Source: a bacterium (lineage in GTDB: Bacteria > Patescibacteriota > Minisyncoccia > Minisyncoccales > UBA10102). Taken from it: DNA of 8,750 bases. A program made the position numbers and the translations under genes. The notes below the pieces were generated by a model. It saw only the letters and a list, made by a program, of their open reading frames with translations, was not told where the DNA came from and did not search any database. Every line of letters starts with the position of its first letter. Positions within the stretch are counted from its first letter, which is position 1. Location: the NCBI GenBank assembly GCA_030647175.1, contig JAUSJU010000046.1, positions 1-8,750 of the forward strand. The letters are read 5' to 3'. This document shows positions 1-6,090 of the stretch, piece after piece.

Positions 1-1
1 G

Positions 2-955
2 TCGCGCATATTCTCCATCACTCAGAGATCCCTTTCCCAGAACTTCGTCATGGTGAAAGACACCCTAGAAGAAGCGTTTGAGAGGATAGACCGGCTTTCC
101 AAGAACGACAAAGGCACGCGGGGCGTTTCCACAGGATTTACGGATTTAGACAACATACTTTCAGGGCTCCAGAAGTCAGACCTCATCATATTGGCTGCTC
201 GCCCTTCGCTGGGTAAATCAGCATTGGCTTTGGATATCGGAAGAAGGGTTGCGATACGAGACAGAGTGCCAGTTGGAATATTCAGCTTGGAAATGTCCAA
301 AGACCAGGTGATAGACCGACTCTTGGCAGCTGAAGCAAAAGTGGACCTGTGGAGATTGAGAACAGGAAAACTCTCTTCCTCGGGAGAAGGAAACGACTTT
401 GAAAAGCTCCAGGCAGCCATGGGAGTTCTTTCTGAGGCTCCCCTGTATATTGACGACACCGCTTCCCCGGACATCCTCCAGATGAGAGCGATGGCAAGAC
501 GTCTGCAAGCTACCAAGGGTTTGGGGCTTCTCATCGTTGACTACCTCCAGCTCATGGAGCCCAGATCTTCTACCATAAACGTCGTGCAGCAGGTGACCGA
601 GATATCCAGGTCTCTGAAAGGATTGGCGAGGGAGCTCAATATTCCCGTGCTCGCCCTTTCCCAGCTTTCGCGAGCCGTAGAGCATCGCGTGCCCCAGCGT
701 CCGCGTCTTTCCGATTTGAGAGAAAGCGGAAGTTTGGAGCAAGATGCGGACGTGGTGCTGTTCATTTACCGCGAAGACAGGTACCGGGAAGAAACTCCGA
801 AAACCAACATTGCAGAGATCATCATTGCAAAACACCGCAACGGCCCTGTGGGAGGAGTGAAGCTTTTCTTTGATGAGAAAACCGTAAGCTTTACCGATCT
901 TGCAAAAGACACGCAGTATGGGGAAAGCGAAGCTTCCTTTGACGAAGGGTTCTAA
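2..955 (+). CDS. dnaB: Replicative DNA helicase DnaB, C-terminal part (5' end outside window)
   Basis: DnaB is the hexameric 5'-3' helicase that unwinds DNA at the replication fork. The frame is open to the left edge: 16 codons precede the ATG at base 50 and continue the DnaB linker-helix pattern, so that ATG is internal and the gene is cut by the window. About 317 residues are present of the family's usual 450 or so. Visible RecA-fold motifs are the STGFTDLDNILSGL entry strand, Walker A ARPSLGKS (about bases 197-220), Walker B LLIVDYLQL (about 523-550), the segment RPRLSDLRESGSLEQDADVV, and the C-terminal AKHRNGPVGGVKLFF strand that lines the DNA channel. No intein interrupts it. It is convergent with the small minus-strand gene at 979-1173 and shares the hairpin at 971-989 with it. 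The family assignment is very secure. Confidence 0.97.
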   Translation, partial: SRIFSITQRSLSQNFVMVKDTLEEAFERIDRLSKNDKGTRGVSTGFTDLDNILSGLQKSDLIILAARPSLGKSALALDIGRRVAIRDRVPVGIFSLEMSKDQVIDRLLAAEAKVDLWRLRTGKLSSSGEGNDFEKLQAAMGVLSEAPLYIDDTASPDILQMRAMARRLQATKGLGLLIVDYLQLMEPRSSTINVVQQVTEISRSLKGLARELNIPVLALSQLSRAVEHRVPQRPRLSDLRESGSLEQDADVVLFIYREDRYREETPKTNIAEIIIAKHRNGPVGGVKLFFDEKTVSFTDLAKDTQYGESEASFDEGF

Positions 956-970
956 GAAGGGGTAAAGAAA

Positions 971-989
971 AAGCGGTATTACACCGCTT
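971..989 (-). terminator. Hairpin terminator between convergent genes
   Basis: Perfect 7-bp stem AAGCGGT (971-977) / ACCGCTT (983-989) with a 5-nt loop. Read on the minus strand it is followed by TTTCTTTACC, a modest U-rich tail. It overlaps the stop codon (979-981) of the minus-strand gene. On the plus strand it lies 15 bp after the dnaB stop, so it may also help end dnaB, although the U-tract there is poor. Confidence 0.65.
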
Positions 990-1173
990 GGAGTTCTTCT
1001 AGTATCTGCTGAGCCACTTCGGAACGAAGCCTCAGAAGGATTCTCAAAAGAATGTTCGCTACCTCATCGGTTGCACCTCGTAAAAGTTCATAGAACGCAT
1101 CCAGCACTTTCGCATCAGAGAAAAAGGTGCTTTCTGCCATACGCTGAAATGCTTGAATCCGTACATCTGACAC
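979..1173 (-). CDS. Orphan 64-residue helical protein of unknown function
   Basis: I do not recognise this family. The product is predicted to be all-helical and rich in Leu, Ala, Arg and Glu (for example DAFYELLRGATDEVANILLR), with no Cys, signal peptide or membrane segment; its amphipathic helices would suit a small helical bundle or adaptor. The start is chosen as the GTG at 1173 because a GGAGG SD (1180-1184) sits 6 nt upstream; a GTG 7 codons earlier (1194) has no such site. A perfect promoter (1213-1241) lies just upstream and a terminator follows, so this is a self-contained one-gene transcription unit. That regulatory framing is the main evidence that so short a frame is real. Function is unknown. 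Confidence 0.75.
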   Translation of the reverse strand: MSDVRIQAFQRMAESTFFSDAKVLDAFYELLRGATDEVANILLRILLRLRSEVAQQILEELQAV

Positions 1174-1179
1174 ACCAAA

Positions 1180-1184
1180 CCTCC
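1180..1184 (-). promoter_or_regulatory. Ribosome binding site GGAGG fixing the GTG start at 1173
   Basis: GGAGG on the minus strand, 6 nt before GTG. It supports the inner GTG (1173) over the outer GTG (1194) as the start of the 64-residue protein. Confidence 0.75.
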
Positions 1185-1212
1185 AGATTACCACTTGAAT
1201 GATCTACTTATT

Positions 1213-1241
1213 ATTATAGAAATCTTCTTTACCTCTGTCAA
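1213..1241 (-). promoter_or_regulatory. Perfect sigma70-type promoter for the 64-residue orphan gene
   Basis: The -35 TTGACA (1236-1241) and -10 TATAAT (1213-1218) are separated by exactly 17 bp: both hexamers and the spacer match consensus. The expected transcription start is near 1206, giving a 5' leader of about 33 nt before the GTG at 1173. The -35 box overlaps the U-tract of the rplU terminator just upstream. Confidence 0.85.
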
Positions 1242-1270
1242 AGAAAACGAGAGGCTTCATACCTCTCGTT
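1240..1270 (-). terminator. Rho-independent terminator of rplU
   Basis: On the minus strand AACGAGAGG (1270-1262) pairs with CCTCTCGTT (1254-1246) across a 7-nt loop, followed by TTTTCTTT (1247-1240). It begins 4 nt after the rplU stop codon. Confidence 0.85.
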
Positions 1271-1273
1271 GCT

Positions 1274-1588
1274 CTATCCCTCTATACTCGTGATCTGTAC
1301 CTGGGTGAAGGGCTGGCGATGACCCCTCTTGGTTCTGCGCCTTGTTTTTGCCTTGTATCGAAAGACGATCACCTTTTTTGCCTTGTCTTGCAAAAGAACT
1401 TTAGCTTTTACGGTGGCCCCCTTCACCAACGGAGCCCCGATAGAAAGCTCGCCTTCTTTGTCGAGAAGCAAGACCTCGTCAAATACAACTTCCTCCCCTT
1501 CTTTGGCTAAGAGTTTTTCAATGCGCAGCTTCCGGTTGGGCTCCACCAGATACTGCTTTCCTCCTGTTTTAATGACGGCAAATGACAT
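1274..1588 (-). CDS. rplU: 50S ribosomal protein L21
   Basis: L21 binds 23S rRNA domain VI and the neighbourhood of L20 in the large subunit. The 104-residue length is normal for bacteria. Diagnostic pieces are the N-terminal FAVIKTGGKQY, the central SIGAPLVKGATVKAKVL, and the basic loop and tail RRRTKRGHRQPFTQVQITSI. The start is certain because the family begins 1-2 residues before the conserved hydrophobic strand. No SD precedes it; instead a TATAAT lies 7 nt upstream, overlapping the rmuC stop, which suggests a leaderless transcript. The usual partner rpmA (L27) is not downstream, where a terminator follows at once. Linkage to rmuC rather than rpmA departs from the common rplU-rpmA order. 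Confidence 0.97.
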   Translation of the reverse strand: MSFAVIKTGGKQYLVEPNRKLRIEKLLAKEGEEVVFDEVLLLDKEGELSIGAPLVKGATVKAKVLLQDKAKKVIVFRYKAKTRRRTKRGHRQPFTQVQITSIEG

Positions 1589-1595
1589 GAGAGGT

Positions 1596-1623
1596 ATTAT
1601 ACAGACTTTTTGTTTTCCTGCAA
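1596..1623 (-). promoter_or_regulatory. Promoter of rplU placed for a leaderless mRNA
   Basis: A consensus -10 TATAAT (1596-1601) overlaps the rmuC stop codon (1597-1599) and ends 7 nt before the rplU ATG, so transcription would start at or within a base or two of the initiation codon. A partial -35 TTGCAG (1618-1623) lies 16 bp upstream. The bases before the ATG (ACCTCTC) have no SD character. Confidence 0.6.
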
Positions 1624-2634
1624 GAGCTTGGTTTCAGCGTCCTCTAACTTGAGAATATCCTTGTCTATCTTACTGAACTCCTTGGTGGCGTTCGTGTACG
1701 TGTTCATCGTTGTGGTGAGGTGCGCTCCCAAGCGATCTAAATACTGCTCATGGGCTTTGAGATGGCGTTCTAGATTCCCGATGTTCTTCAATATAGGCTG
1801 GATGGATTCCTGGATGCGGTACGCTTTCATGCCCTGCCATAGCGCCTGCAAGGTAACGTAGAACGTGGTGGGAGAAACAATATGGACATGTTTCTCTTGC
1901 ATCGCCCAATCAAGCAAGTCCCTGGTATTTGCCTTGATGCTCCCTATCTTATTAACTAATAAATCGTAGTAGATGCCTTCAGCTGGAATAAACATGAACG
2001 CGAACTCCAGAGTCCCCTCTTCTGGCCTGATGTACTTTGCTGTCTCCTCTATTCTGTTTTTGAGGTCTTGGCGAAACACCTTCTCCAATTCTTCTCTTCT
2101 TGAGGGATCTGTTTCCTGGACAATGCGGTTGTAGTTTTCCAGAGAGAACTTAGAATCAATGGGGATGAGTTTCTTGCCCACGAATAGCACCGCGTCCACG
2201 ATCTCCCCGTCTTTGAATCGGTATTGCATCTGATACTGCTTGGGGTGGAACGCGTTCTGGAGAAGGGTTTCTAAGTAGTATTCTCCGAATACCCCTCTTT
2301 GCTTCGGGTTCTGCAGCACATCCTGCAGGTTTCTCAATTGTTCCGCAAAACTTGCAACCTGCTTGTTGCCCTCATCTAGTTTTACCAGGCGCTCGGTAAC
2401 AGCTTGCACCATCTTCATTGATTCTGAGAATTGGGTGTGCAAAGACTCTTGCATGAGTTTGGAGGAACTATTGAGTCTTTCATCAATTGTTTTTGTGAGT
2501 GCTTGCATTTGCTGCTGAAGCATGAGCGAAGACGTATCATCTTTCTGAGGGTTCCTCCTTTGGATAACCAAAAAGAGGAGTCCTGCGACAAACCCTGCAA
2601 GAAGAAAACCAATTGGCACGATCAGCTCTTTCAT
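1597..2634 (-). CDS. rmuC: RmuC family DNA recombination/maintenance protein
   Basis: RmuC proteins limit inversions between short inverted repeats; they are thought to act in DNA processing, and the core has been related to nuclease-like folds. The 345 residues begin with one membrane anchor (about 4-24), followed by a coiled-coil stretch (about 35-110) and the RmuC core (about 112-300). Core landmarks are RGVFGEYYLETLL (113-125), EIVDAVL and PIDSKF (144-163), FMFIPAEGIYYDLL (213-226) and HVHIVSPTTFYVTLQAL (249-265), with a helical tail after that. The ATG at 2634 gives the expected N-terminal anchor. No SD precedes it, but a TATGAT at -11 could give a nearly leaderless mRNA. rplU starts 8 bp beyond the stop. 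The assignment is secure; the exact biochemical role of the family remains unsettled. Confidence 0.93.
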   Translation of the reverse strand: MKELIVPIGFLLAGFVAGLLFLVIQRRNPQKDDTSSLMLQQQMQALTKTIDERLNSSSKLMQESLHTQFSESMKMVQAVTERLVKLDEGNKQVASFAEQLRNLQDVLQNPKQRGVFGEYYLETLLQNAFHPKQYQMQYRFKDGEIVDAVLFVGKKLIPIDSKFSLENYNRIVQETDPSRREELEKVFRQDLKNRIEETAKYIRPEEGTLEFAFMFIPAEGIYYDLLVNKIGSIKANTRDLLDWAMQEKHVHIVSPTTFYVTLQALWQGMKAYRIQESIQPILKNIGNLERHLKAHEQYLDRLGAHLTTTMNTYTNATKEFSKIDKDILKLEDAETKLLQENKKSV

Positions 2635-2664
2635 ATCAATATCGTATCATATATCTCGTATTCC

Positions 2665-2698
2665 ATAAAAGAAAAAGGGATATCGTGAGATATCCCTT
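2665..2698 (-). terminator. Strong Rho-independent terminator of the structured-RNA unit
   Basis: On the minus strand AAGGGATATC (2698-2689) pairs perfectly with GATATCCCTT (2684-2675) across a TCAC tetraloop, followed by TTTTTCTTTT. It lies about 40 bp upstream of the rmuC start, insulating rmuC from the RNA unit. Confidence 0.85.
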
Positions 2699-2827
2699 AG
2701 GCATTGGAAGAAAGAACAGATAGAAATGGAAAAGTGCTAGGGCGAGCCTGAAGTTGGAAAACCGCAGACTCGCCCTTTTGGCGCTGCAGTGATCTAGAGG
2801 AGATCGCTGCGGGCCGGGATCGGATGA

Positions 2828-2896
2828 TTAGCCGTCGTCATCGCTTGGCGAGGTGATGGTGGTAATGAACATTGCAGTTCCATAACACACAATCAA
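2828..2896 (-). CDS. Candidate 22-codon ORF, hydrophobic peptide with acidic tail
   Basis: This is a very short and uncertain frame. From a TTG at 2894-2896 it encodes a hydrophobic stretch (IVCYGTAMFITTIT) followed by SPSDDDG and TAA. A run of six G (2905-2910, in AAAAGGGGGGACTGG) sits 8 nt before the TTG, or 14 nt before an alternative GTG at 2890, and could act as an SD. The frame has no ATG before codon 9. It lies just after the closing helix of the 5' RNA domain, an arrangement that would fit structure-controlled translation. The alternative is that the whole unit is non-coding and this frame is chance. Function is unknown. Confidence 0.25.
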   Translation of the reverse strand: MIVCYGTAMFITTITSPSDDDG

Positions 2897-3024
2897 TAAC
2901 CAGTCCCCCCTTTTAGATATTGAAGTACCGTTTCTCTTCCCTTTGAATTGCCGCGTTGTGCGGGATTGAGGAGCCGAAGCTTTTCCTCTGAAACTCTAGT
3001 GGTGAAGAGAAGTACTCCACCCCA

Positions 3025-3054
3025 ATAGTAGCACAAAGGAAGCCATGCAGTCAA
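3025..3054 (-). promoter_or_regulatory. Promoter of the structured-RNA unit
   Basis: The -35 TTGACT (3049-3054) and -10 TACTAT (3025-3030) have an 18-bp spacer whose end supplies an extended -10 (TGC before TACTAT). The -35 begins one base after the tRNA CCA end (3056). The expected start is around 3017-3019. Confidence 0.7.
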
Positions 3055-3055
3055 G

Positions 3056-3133
3056 TGGCGCCGCTACCGGGATTTGAACCCGGGTTACATGGTTGAGAAC
3101 CATGCGTCCTAGACCAGGCTAGACGATAGCGGC
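3056..3133 (-). tRNA. tRNA-Glu (anticodon CTC), CCA encoded
   Basis: The acceptor stem GCCGCTA (from 3133) pairs perfectly with TAGCGGC (ending at 3060), followed by discriminator G (3059) and an encoded CCA (3058-3056). The anticodon stem CATGG/CCATG holds the loop TTCTCAA, giving anticodon CTC, which reads GAG (Glu). The T arm is CCGGG-TTCAAAT-CCCGG, and the D region TCGTCTAG..TAGGAC is typical of tRNA-Glu. It lies 50 bp after the ftsI stop with no terminator between. A possible extended -10 (TGGTAGATT) sits 8 nt upstream, so it may be co-transcribed with ftsI, have its own promoter, or both. Confidence 0.95.
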
Positions 3134-3183
3134 ATGAAGCAAATCTACCACACCCTCTCCCTCTTGAATAGAGCTAACTTTGC

Positions 3184-4869
3184 CTATTCCTTGTGGTCTG
3201 GAGGGATCTGGTAGTAGTCAATGATGTACTTTGCAAGATCGTGGAACATGGGTATGGCAGAGTACTCTGCGGTTCCCGTATTAGGGTTCTTCAAGCTCAC
3301 CAAGATGATGAACTTTGGATCATATGCGGGAGCATACCCTATGAACGATTGGATGGTCTTGTCGGAGTATCCTGATTTGGAAATCCCAAGGGCTGACCAC
3401 GGGATCTGGGCGGTCCCTGTCTTGCCGGCTATGTAGTATCCGGGGATTCTTGCCCGCTTCCCGAACCCGTCCTCTACTACCTTCACAAGCATGGAAGTTA
3501 TCTTGGAAGCGGTATCAGCGCTCACCACCTGGACCCTATTCTCTTCTCGAGGAATGTTCTCTTCGTCTGCCACTCCTTGCATGATGTACGGGTCCACTCG
3601 TATACCCTTATTCGTAAACGTAAAGAAGGCACGGAGTATCTGCAACGGATTCATTTCAATCCCCTGTCCGAAGGCTGCTTTCATGAAATTGATGGCGTAC
3701 CCTTTTTGGAACTCCCTGTTCTCTGAATACACTTCTCCGGGAAGATCAATGTGCGTGGGTTCCAGAATTCCGAACTTCTTGATGTACTGGAGAAAGTTTT
3801 CAGATCCCAATTGCTCTTCTGCGAATACGGCTCCTGTATTGATGGAGAACTCCAAGACTTCCGTCATCGTGCGCTTCCCATACGTCCGCTGGTCGTAGTT
3901 GGTGATGAACTGGGTCCCTACATGGAGTATCCCTTTGTCCACGTACTCTGTTTCAGGAGTCACCTTCCCTTTGTCTATGGCTGAAGCCATGGTGATGGGT
4001 TTGAAAATAGATCCTGGTTCAAAAAGGCTCTGCACCGCAGGATTCTGGAACAAGGAGAGATCCCCCACTTTCCCGTAGCTGTTCGGATCAAAGTTAGGAT
4101 ACACGGCCAACGCCAAGATCTTCCCTGATATGGGATCTGCCACCACAATCGTTCCTTCGTCGTATTCCAAGCTCTCTGCCTTTTTTCCCAGCAGAGACTC
4201 GGCCTGAGACTGGATGTTATAGTCAATCGTTAACACCACGTCTTTCCCGTCTGCCACCTGGCTCTCTGGAGAAAGGAATAAATATCCTCCTGGATTCTGA
4301 GCACTCTGATCAATCCCCTCTTTTCCTTCCAATGTCGCATTGAAATTCTCTTCTATCCCGTATTGCCCTTGCCCATCCTGATTTGTGAATCCGAGAATGC
4401 GGGAAGCAAACGCTCCCTGGGGGTATGATCGAACGACGTCTTGGCCCACATAGACTCCCGCAAGATGGTGTTCTTCAATGGCATCCACCTGTTCTTGGGT
4501 GATGTCTTTTGCAATAAGCTCATATAAGCTCTCCCTTTCTGAGACCTTCTCTGAAAGAACATCCTTGGAAACAGAGAGGATATCTGAAAGAATCCGGATC
4601 GCGAGATCCTTGTCCTCAATCTCCGGGGGAGATAAAAACACGGATGAGATCCGCTTGTTGGAAGCCAAAGGGTAGAGATTGCCCTTTTTGTCCTGGGACA
4701 ATATCTGGCCCCGTTCCCCTTTCGCCAGAGAGCTCACCTGCTGCTGGCCCTGGGCCAAGGCTTTGTAGAATCCGCTGCTCACGATCTGGAGAAACCCCAA
4801 ACGAACGAGAGCCGCAGCTCCGAACAGGCACAAGAGAACAAGGATGAACGTGATCCTCCAGCGACTCAT
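3184..4869 (-). CDS. ftsI: Septal peptidoglycan transpeptidase FtsI (class B PBP)
   Basis: FtsI (PBP3-type) cross-links septal peptidoglycan outside the membrane as part of the divisome with FtsW and FtsQLB. The 561 residues comprise a short cytoplasmic tail, one membrane helix (about 6-24), a PBP dimerisation/pedestal domain (about 50-205, with RGQIL and the PQGAFASRILGF stretch) and a transpeptidase domain (about 235-552). Active-site motifs are intact: SIFK (nucleophile S287, K290), SIN (342-344) and KTG (483-485). No PASTA domain follows. The ATG at 4869 starts 15 bp after the ftsL stop and in the same frame; no SD stands at the normal distance, and a perfect palindrome occupies the junction. 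It is the last protein gene of the mraZ operon. The family call is secure; the FtsI rather than elongasome PBP2 choice rests on the mraZ-rsmH-ftsL context. Confidence 0.93.
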   Translation of the reverse strand: MSRWRITFILVLLCLFGAAALVRLGFLQIVSSGFYKALAQGQQQVSSLAKGERGQILSQDKKGNLYPLASNKRISSVFLSPPEIEDKDLAIRILSDILSVSKDVLSEKVSERESLYELIAKDITQEQVDAIEEHHLAGVYVGQDVVRSYPQGAFASRILGFTNQDGQGQYGIEENFNATLEGKEGIDQSAQNPGGYLFLSPESQVADGKDVVLTIDYNIQSQAESLLGKKAESLEYDEGTIVVADPISGKILALAVYPNFDPNSYGKVGDLSLFQNPAVQSLFEPGSIFKPITMASAIDKGKVTPETEYVDKGILHVGTQFITNYDQRTYGKRTMTEVLEFSINTGAVFAEEQLGSENFLQYIKKFGILEPTHIDLPGEVYSENREFQKGYAINFMKAAFGQGIEMNPLQILRAFFTFTNKGIRVDPYIMQGVADEENIPREENRVQVVSADTASKITSMLVKVVEDGFGKRARIPGYYIAGKTGTAQIPWSALGISKSGYSDKTIQSFIGYAPAYDPKFIILVSLKNPNTGTAEYSAIPMFHDLAKYIIDYYQIPPDHKE

Positions 4870-4885
4870 GGTATATCTATACCAT
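4868..4885 (-). repeat. Perfect palindrome spanning the ftsL stop/ftsI start junction
   Basis: The arms ATGGTATA and TATACCAT are separated by GA. The left arm begins inside the ftsL TAA and the right arm contains the first two bases of the ftsI ATG, so the ftsI start lies in a potential hairpin. An SD-like AAGGTGAG (4889-4896) lies 19 nt before the ftsI ATG, but only a few nt before an earlier ATG (4883-4885) that is followed by GTA TAG. Confidence 0.6.
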
Positions 4886-5196
4886 TATCTCACCTTTCCT
4901 TGGGCAACCACAGCCCCTCCAACCTGGATGTACTCTACATGGGTCACCTTCTCAAATTGCATAGCGCTTGCCAATTCTTCAATGGTCTTGAATGAGCGCG
5001 TGGTCGCCTCCTGTGCCTGGAGAGACTTTGTTTCTTCAGAAAGGCTGCGGAATGCCTTCTCGTATCCTGAAATGCGGTAGGTGGCTGCCACCACAAGATT
5101 GATCTGGATGACGTAAAGGCACACAAGCGCCAGCATTGAGCAAAAAAGCATGATGGGAAAACCTTTGGATTGTCGTATTGAAGCTACTAGAGTCAT
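4885..5196 (-). CDS. ftsL: FtsL-like division protein (small bitopic coiled-coil protein)
   Basis: FtsL proteins are short bitopic membrane proteins that join FtsB and FtsQ to activate FtsWI at the septum. The 103 residues give a short basic N-terminus, one membrane helix (about 14-37), a coiled-coil segment (about 41-66, SGYEKAFRSLSEETKSLQAQ) and a C-terminal ELASAMQFEKVTHVEYI stretch resembling the FtsL motif in which a small residue pair is followed by a short strand. Sequence identity in this family is always low, so the call rests on topology, size and position between rsmH and ftsI. The rsmH gap is 27 bp and no SD is visible before the ATG. Its stop is in frame with the ftsI start 15 bp later. 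Confidence 0.8.
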   Translation of the reverse strand: MTLVASIRQSKGFPIMLFCSMLALVCLYVIQINLVVAATYRISGYEKAFRSLSEETKSLQAQEATTRSFKTIEELASAMQFEKVTHVEYIQVGGAVVAQGKVR

Positions 5197-5223
5197 GTAT
5201 GGTTACTAATGATCAAGCTATGC

Positions 5224-6090
5224 TTATTGTTTCTGAGCTACTCGTAATTTTGCTGATCTCGACCTTCTGTTGATTCGTATTTCTTCATCTCTTGGGGTAA
5301 CAGGCTTCTTGGTGATGATGGTTAAGGAAGGCTCTCCTTTGAAAAACTGCTTCACGATCCTGTCTTCTAGAGAGTGGAAACAAATGACTGCGATCCTCCC
5401 TCTAGGAGACAGAATGCGAACAGCTTGCGGAAGAACGTTCTTGAGATTCTCCAATTCGCTGTTCACTGCAATGCGCAAGGCCTGGAATGTCCTTGTGGCA
5501 ACATGGATGCTTCCTCTCAGGTATTTCTTGGGAACTGCATCTTCAATGATTCGTACTAACTGACCTGTCTTTTCAATGCTCTTTCTTGAACGCTCTCTTG
5601 TAATAGCCTCTGTAATATCTGTTGCGAACTTTTCTTCTCCGTATTCTTTCAGAACACGCTCAATGTCTTGTCTGCTCCAATAATTCAGAATGGTCTTGGC
5701 CTGAAGAGGGTTCCCCATGTCATACCTCATGTCCAGAGGTTCATCCTTCAAGAATGAAAATCCCCTTCCGGATTCCAACTGGTCTGACGAGAACCCCAGG
5801 TCAAGCAGAATGCCATTCACCTTGGAAAACTTTTCTCTTCTCACGATACTTTCAAGATCTGCGAAATTTCCCTGAACAACATGCACGTTGCGTTTCAACG
5901 TCTTGGCTTCTTTGACGACTCTAGCATCCCAATCGATTCCCAGAACTTTTCCTTTGGGGCCTACAGCTTCCGCTATAGCAAGGGCGTGCCCTGCTCCTCC
6001 GAGCGTGCAGTCAATAAAGTTCTGTCCGACCTTTGGATCTAATAGTCGAATGACCTCCTGTAAAAGAACTGGCGCGTGAACACTCTTCAT
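5224..6090 (-). CDS. rsmH: 16S rRNA (cytosine-1402-N4)-methyltransferase RsmH (MraW)
   Basis: RsmH N4-methylates C1402 in the decoding centre of 16S rRNA using S-adenosylmethionine. The 288 residues are near the usual length. Landmarks are N-terminal HAPVLLQEV, the SAM loop FIDCTLGGAGH (25-35), VLGIDWD (49-55), GILLDLGFSSDQL (93-105), GFSF..PLDMRYD (110-124), ATRTFQALRIAVN (198-210), IAVICFHSLEDRIVK (233-247) and a C-terminal RINRRSRSAKLR. The more usual HPATR is HVATR here, a small deviation. The ATG at 6090 overlaps the mraZ stop as ATGA, so translation is probably coupled to mraZ. It is the second gene of the division operon. Confidence 0.97.
   Translation of the reverse strand: MKSVHAPVLLQEVIRLLDPKVGQNFIDCTLGGAGHALAIAEAVGPKGKVLGIDWDARVVKEAKTLKRNVHVVQGNFADLESIVRREKFSKVNGILLDLGFSSDQLESGRGFSFLKDEPLDMRYDMGNPLQAKTILNYWSRQDIERVLKEYGEEKFATDITEAITRERSRKSIEKTGQLVRIIEDAVPKKYLRGSIHVATRTFQALRIAVNSELENLKNVLPQAVRILSPRGRIAVICFHSLEDRIVKQFFKGEPSLTIITKKPVTPRDEEIRINRRSRSAKLRVAQKQ

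Larger units (their letters stand above)
2664..3018 (-). ncRNA. Candidate structured RNA (about 350 nt) of unknown class
   Basis: This gap between rmuC and tRNA-Glu has no long ORF but a complete minus-strand transcription unit: a promoter at 3025-3054 and a strong terminator at 2665-2698. The predicted 5' domain closes with a long helix (3004-3017 pairing with 2923-2939, 14 bp with a 3-nt bulge) around two hairpins: 2968-2988, GAGG/CCUC with an AGC-UUCG-GCU tip, and 2951-2963, CCGC/GCGG. The 3' part has a hairpin at 2786-2810 (10 pairs, one mismatch) and a GGGCGAG/CTCGCCC stem (2769-2775 / 2740-2746). I saw no match to tmRNA, RNase P RNA, SRP RNA or a known riboswitch. It could be a free ncRNA or a structured leader for the short ORF at 2828-2896. 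Ends are inferred from the promoter and terminator. Confidence 0.55.

Noticed and set aside
22..835. Minus-strand open frames (22-534, 218-835) opposite dnaB
   Set aside because: They are antisense to a clearly conserved helicase, show no family features and have no start signals; they are shadows of dnaB codon usage.
1329..1652. Plus-strand open frame opposite rplU and the rmuC end
   Set aside because: It overlaps two conserved genes on the other strand and crosses their boundary; composition is not protein-like.
2664..3018. tmRNA, RNase P RNA or SRP RNA in the rmuC / tRNA-Glu gap
   Set aside because: Length is right for tmRNA or RNase P, and GAGGAAAAGC faintly recalls the RNase P P4 region. 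However, there is no tRNA-like end pairing, no ALAA-type tag, no second P4 strand (ACAGAA..GGCTTA) and no SRP GGAAG/AGCAGC signature.
3491..3898. Plus-strand open frame of 135 codons opposite ftsI
   Set aside because: It is antisense to the conserved transpeptidase domain, with no SD, promoter or recognisable protein pattern.
4867..5196. ftsL and ftsI as one frameshifted or interrupted gene
   Set aside because: They share a frame, but each is complete by its own family features, including a separate membrane helix; the stop between them is a normal gene boundary.
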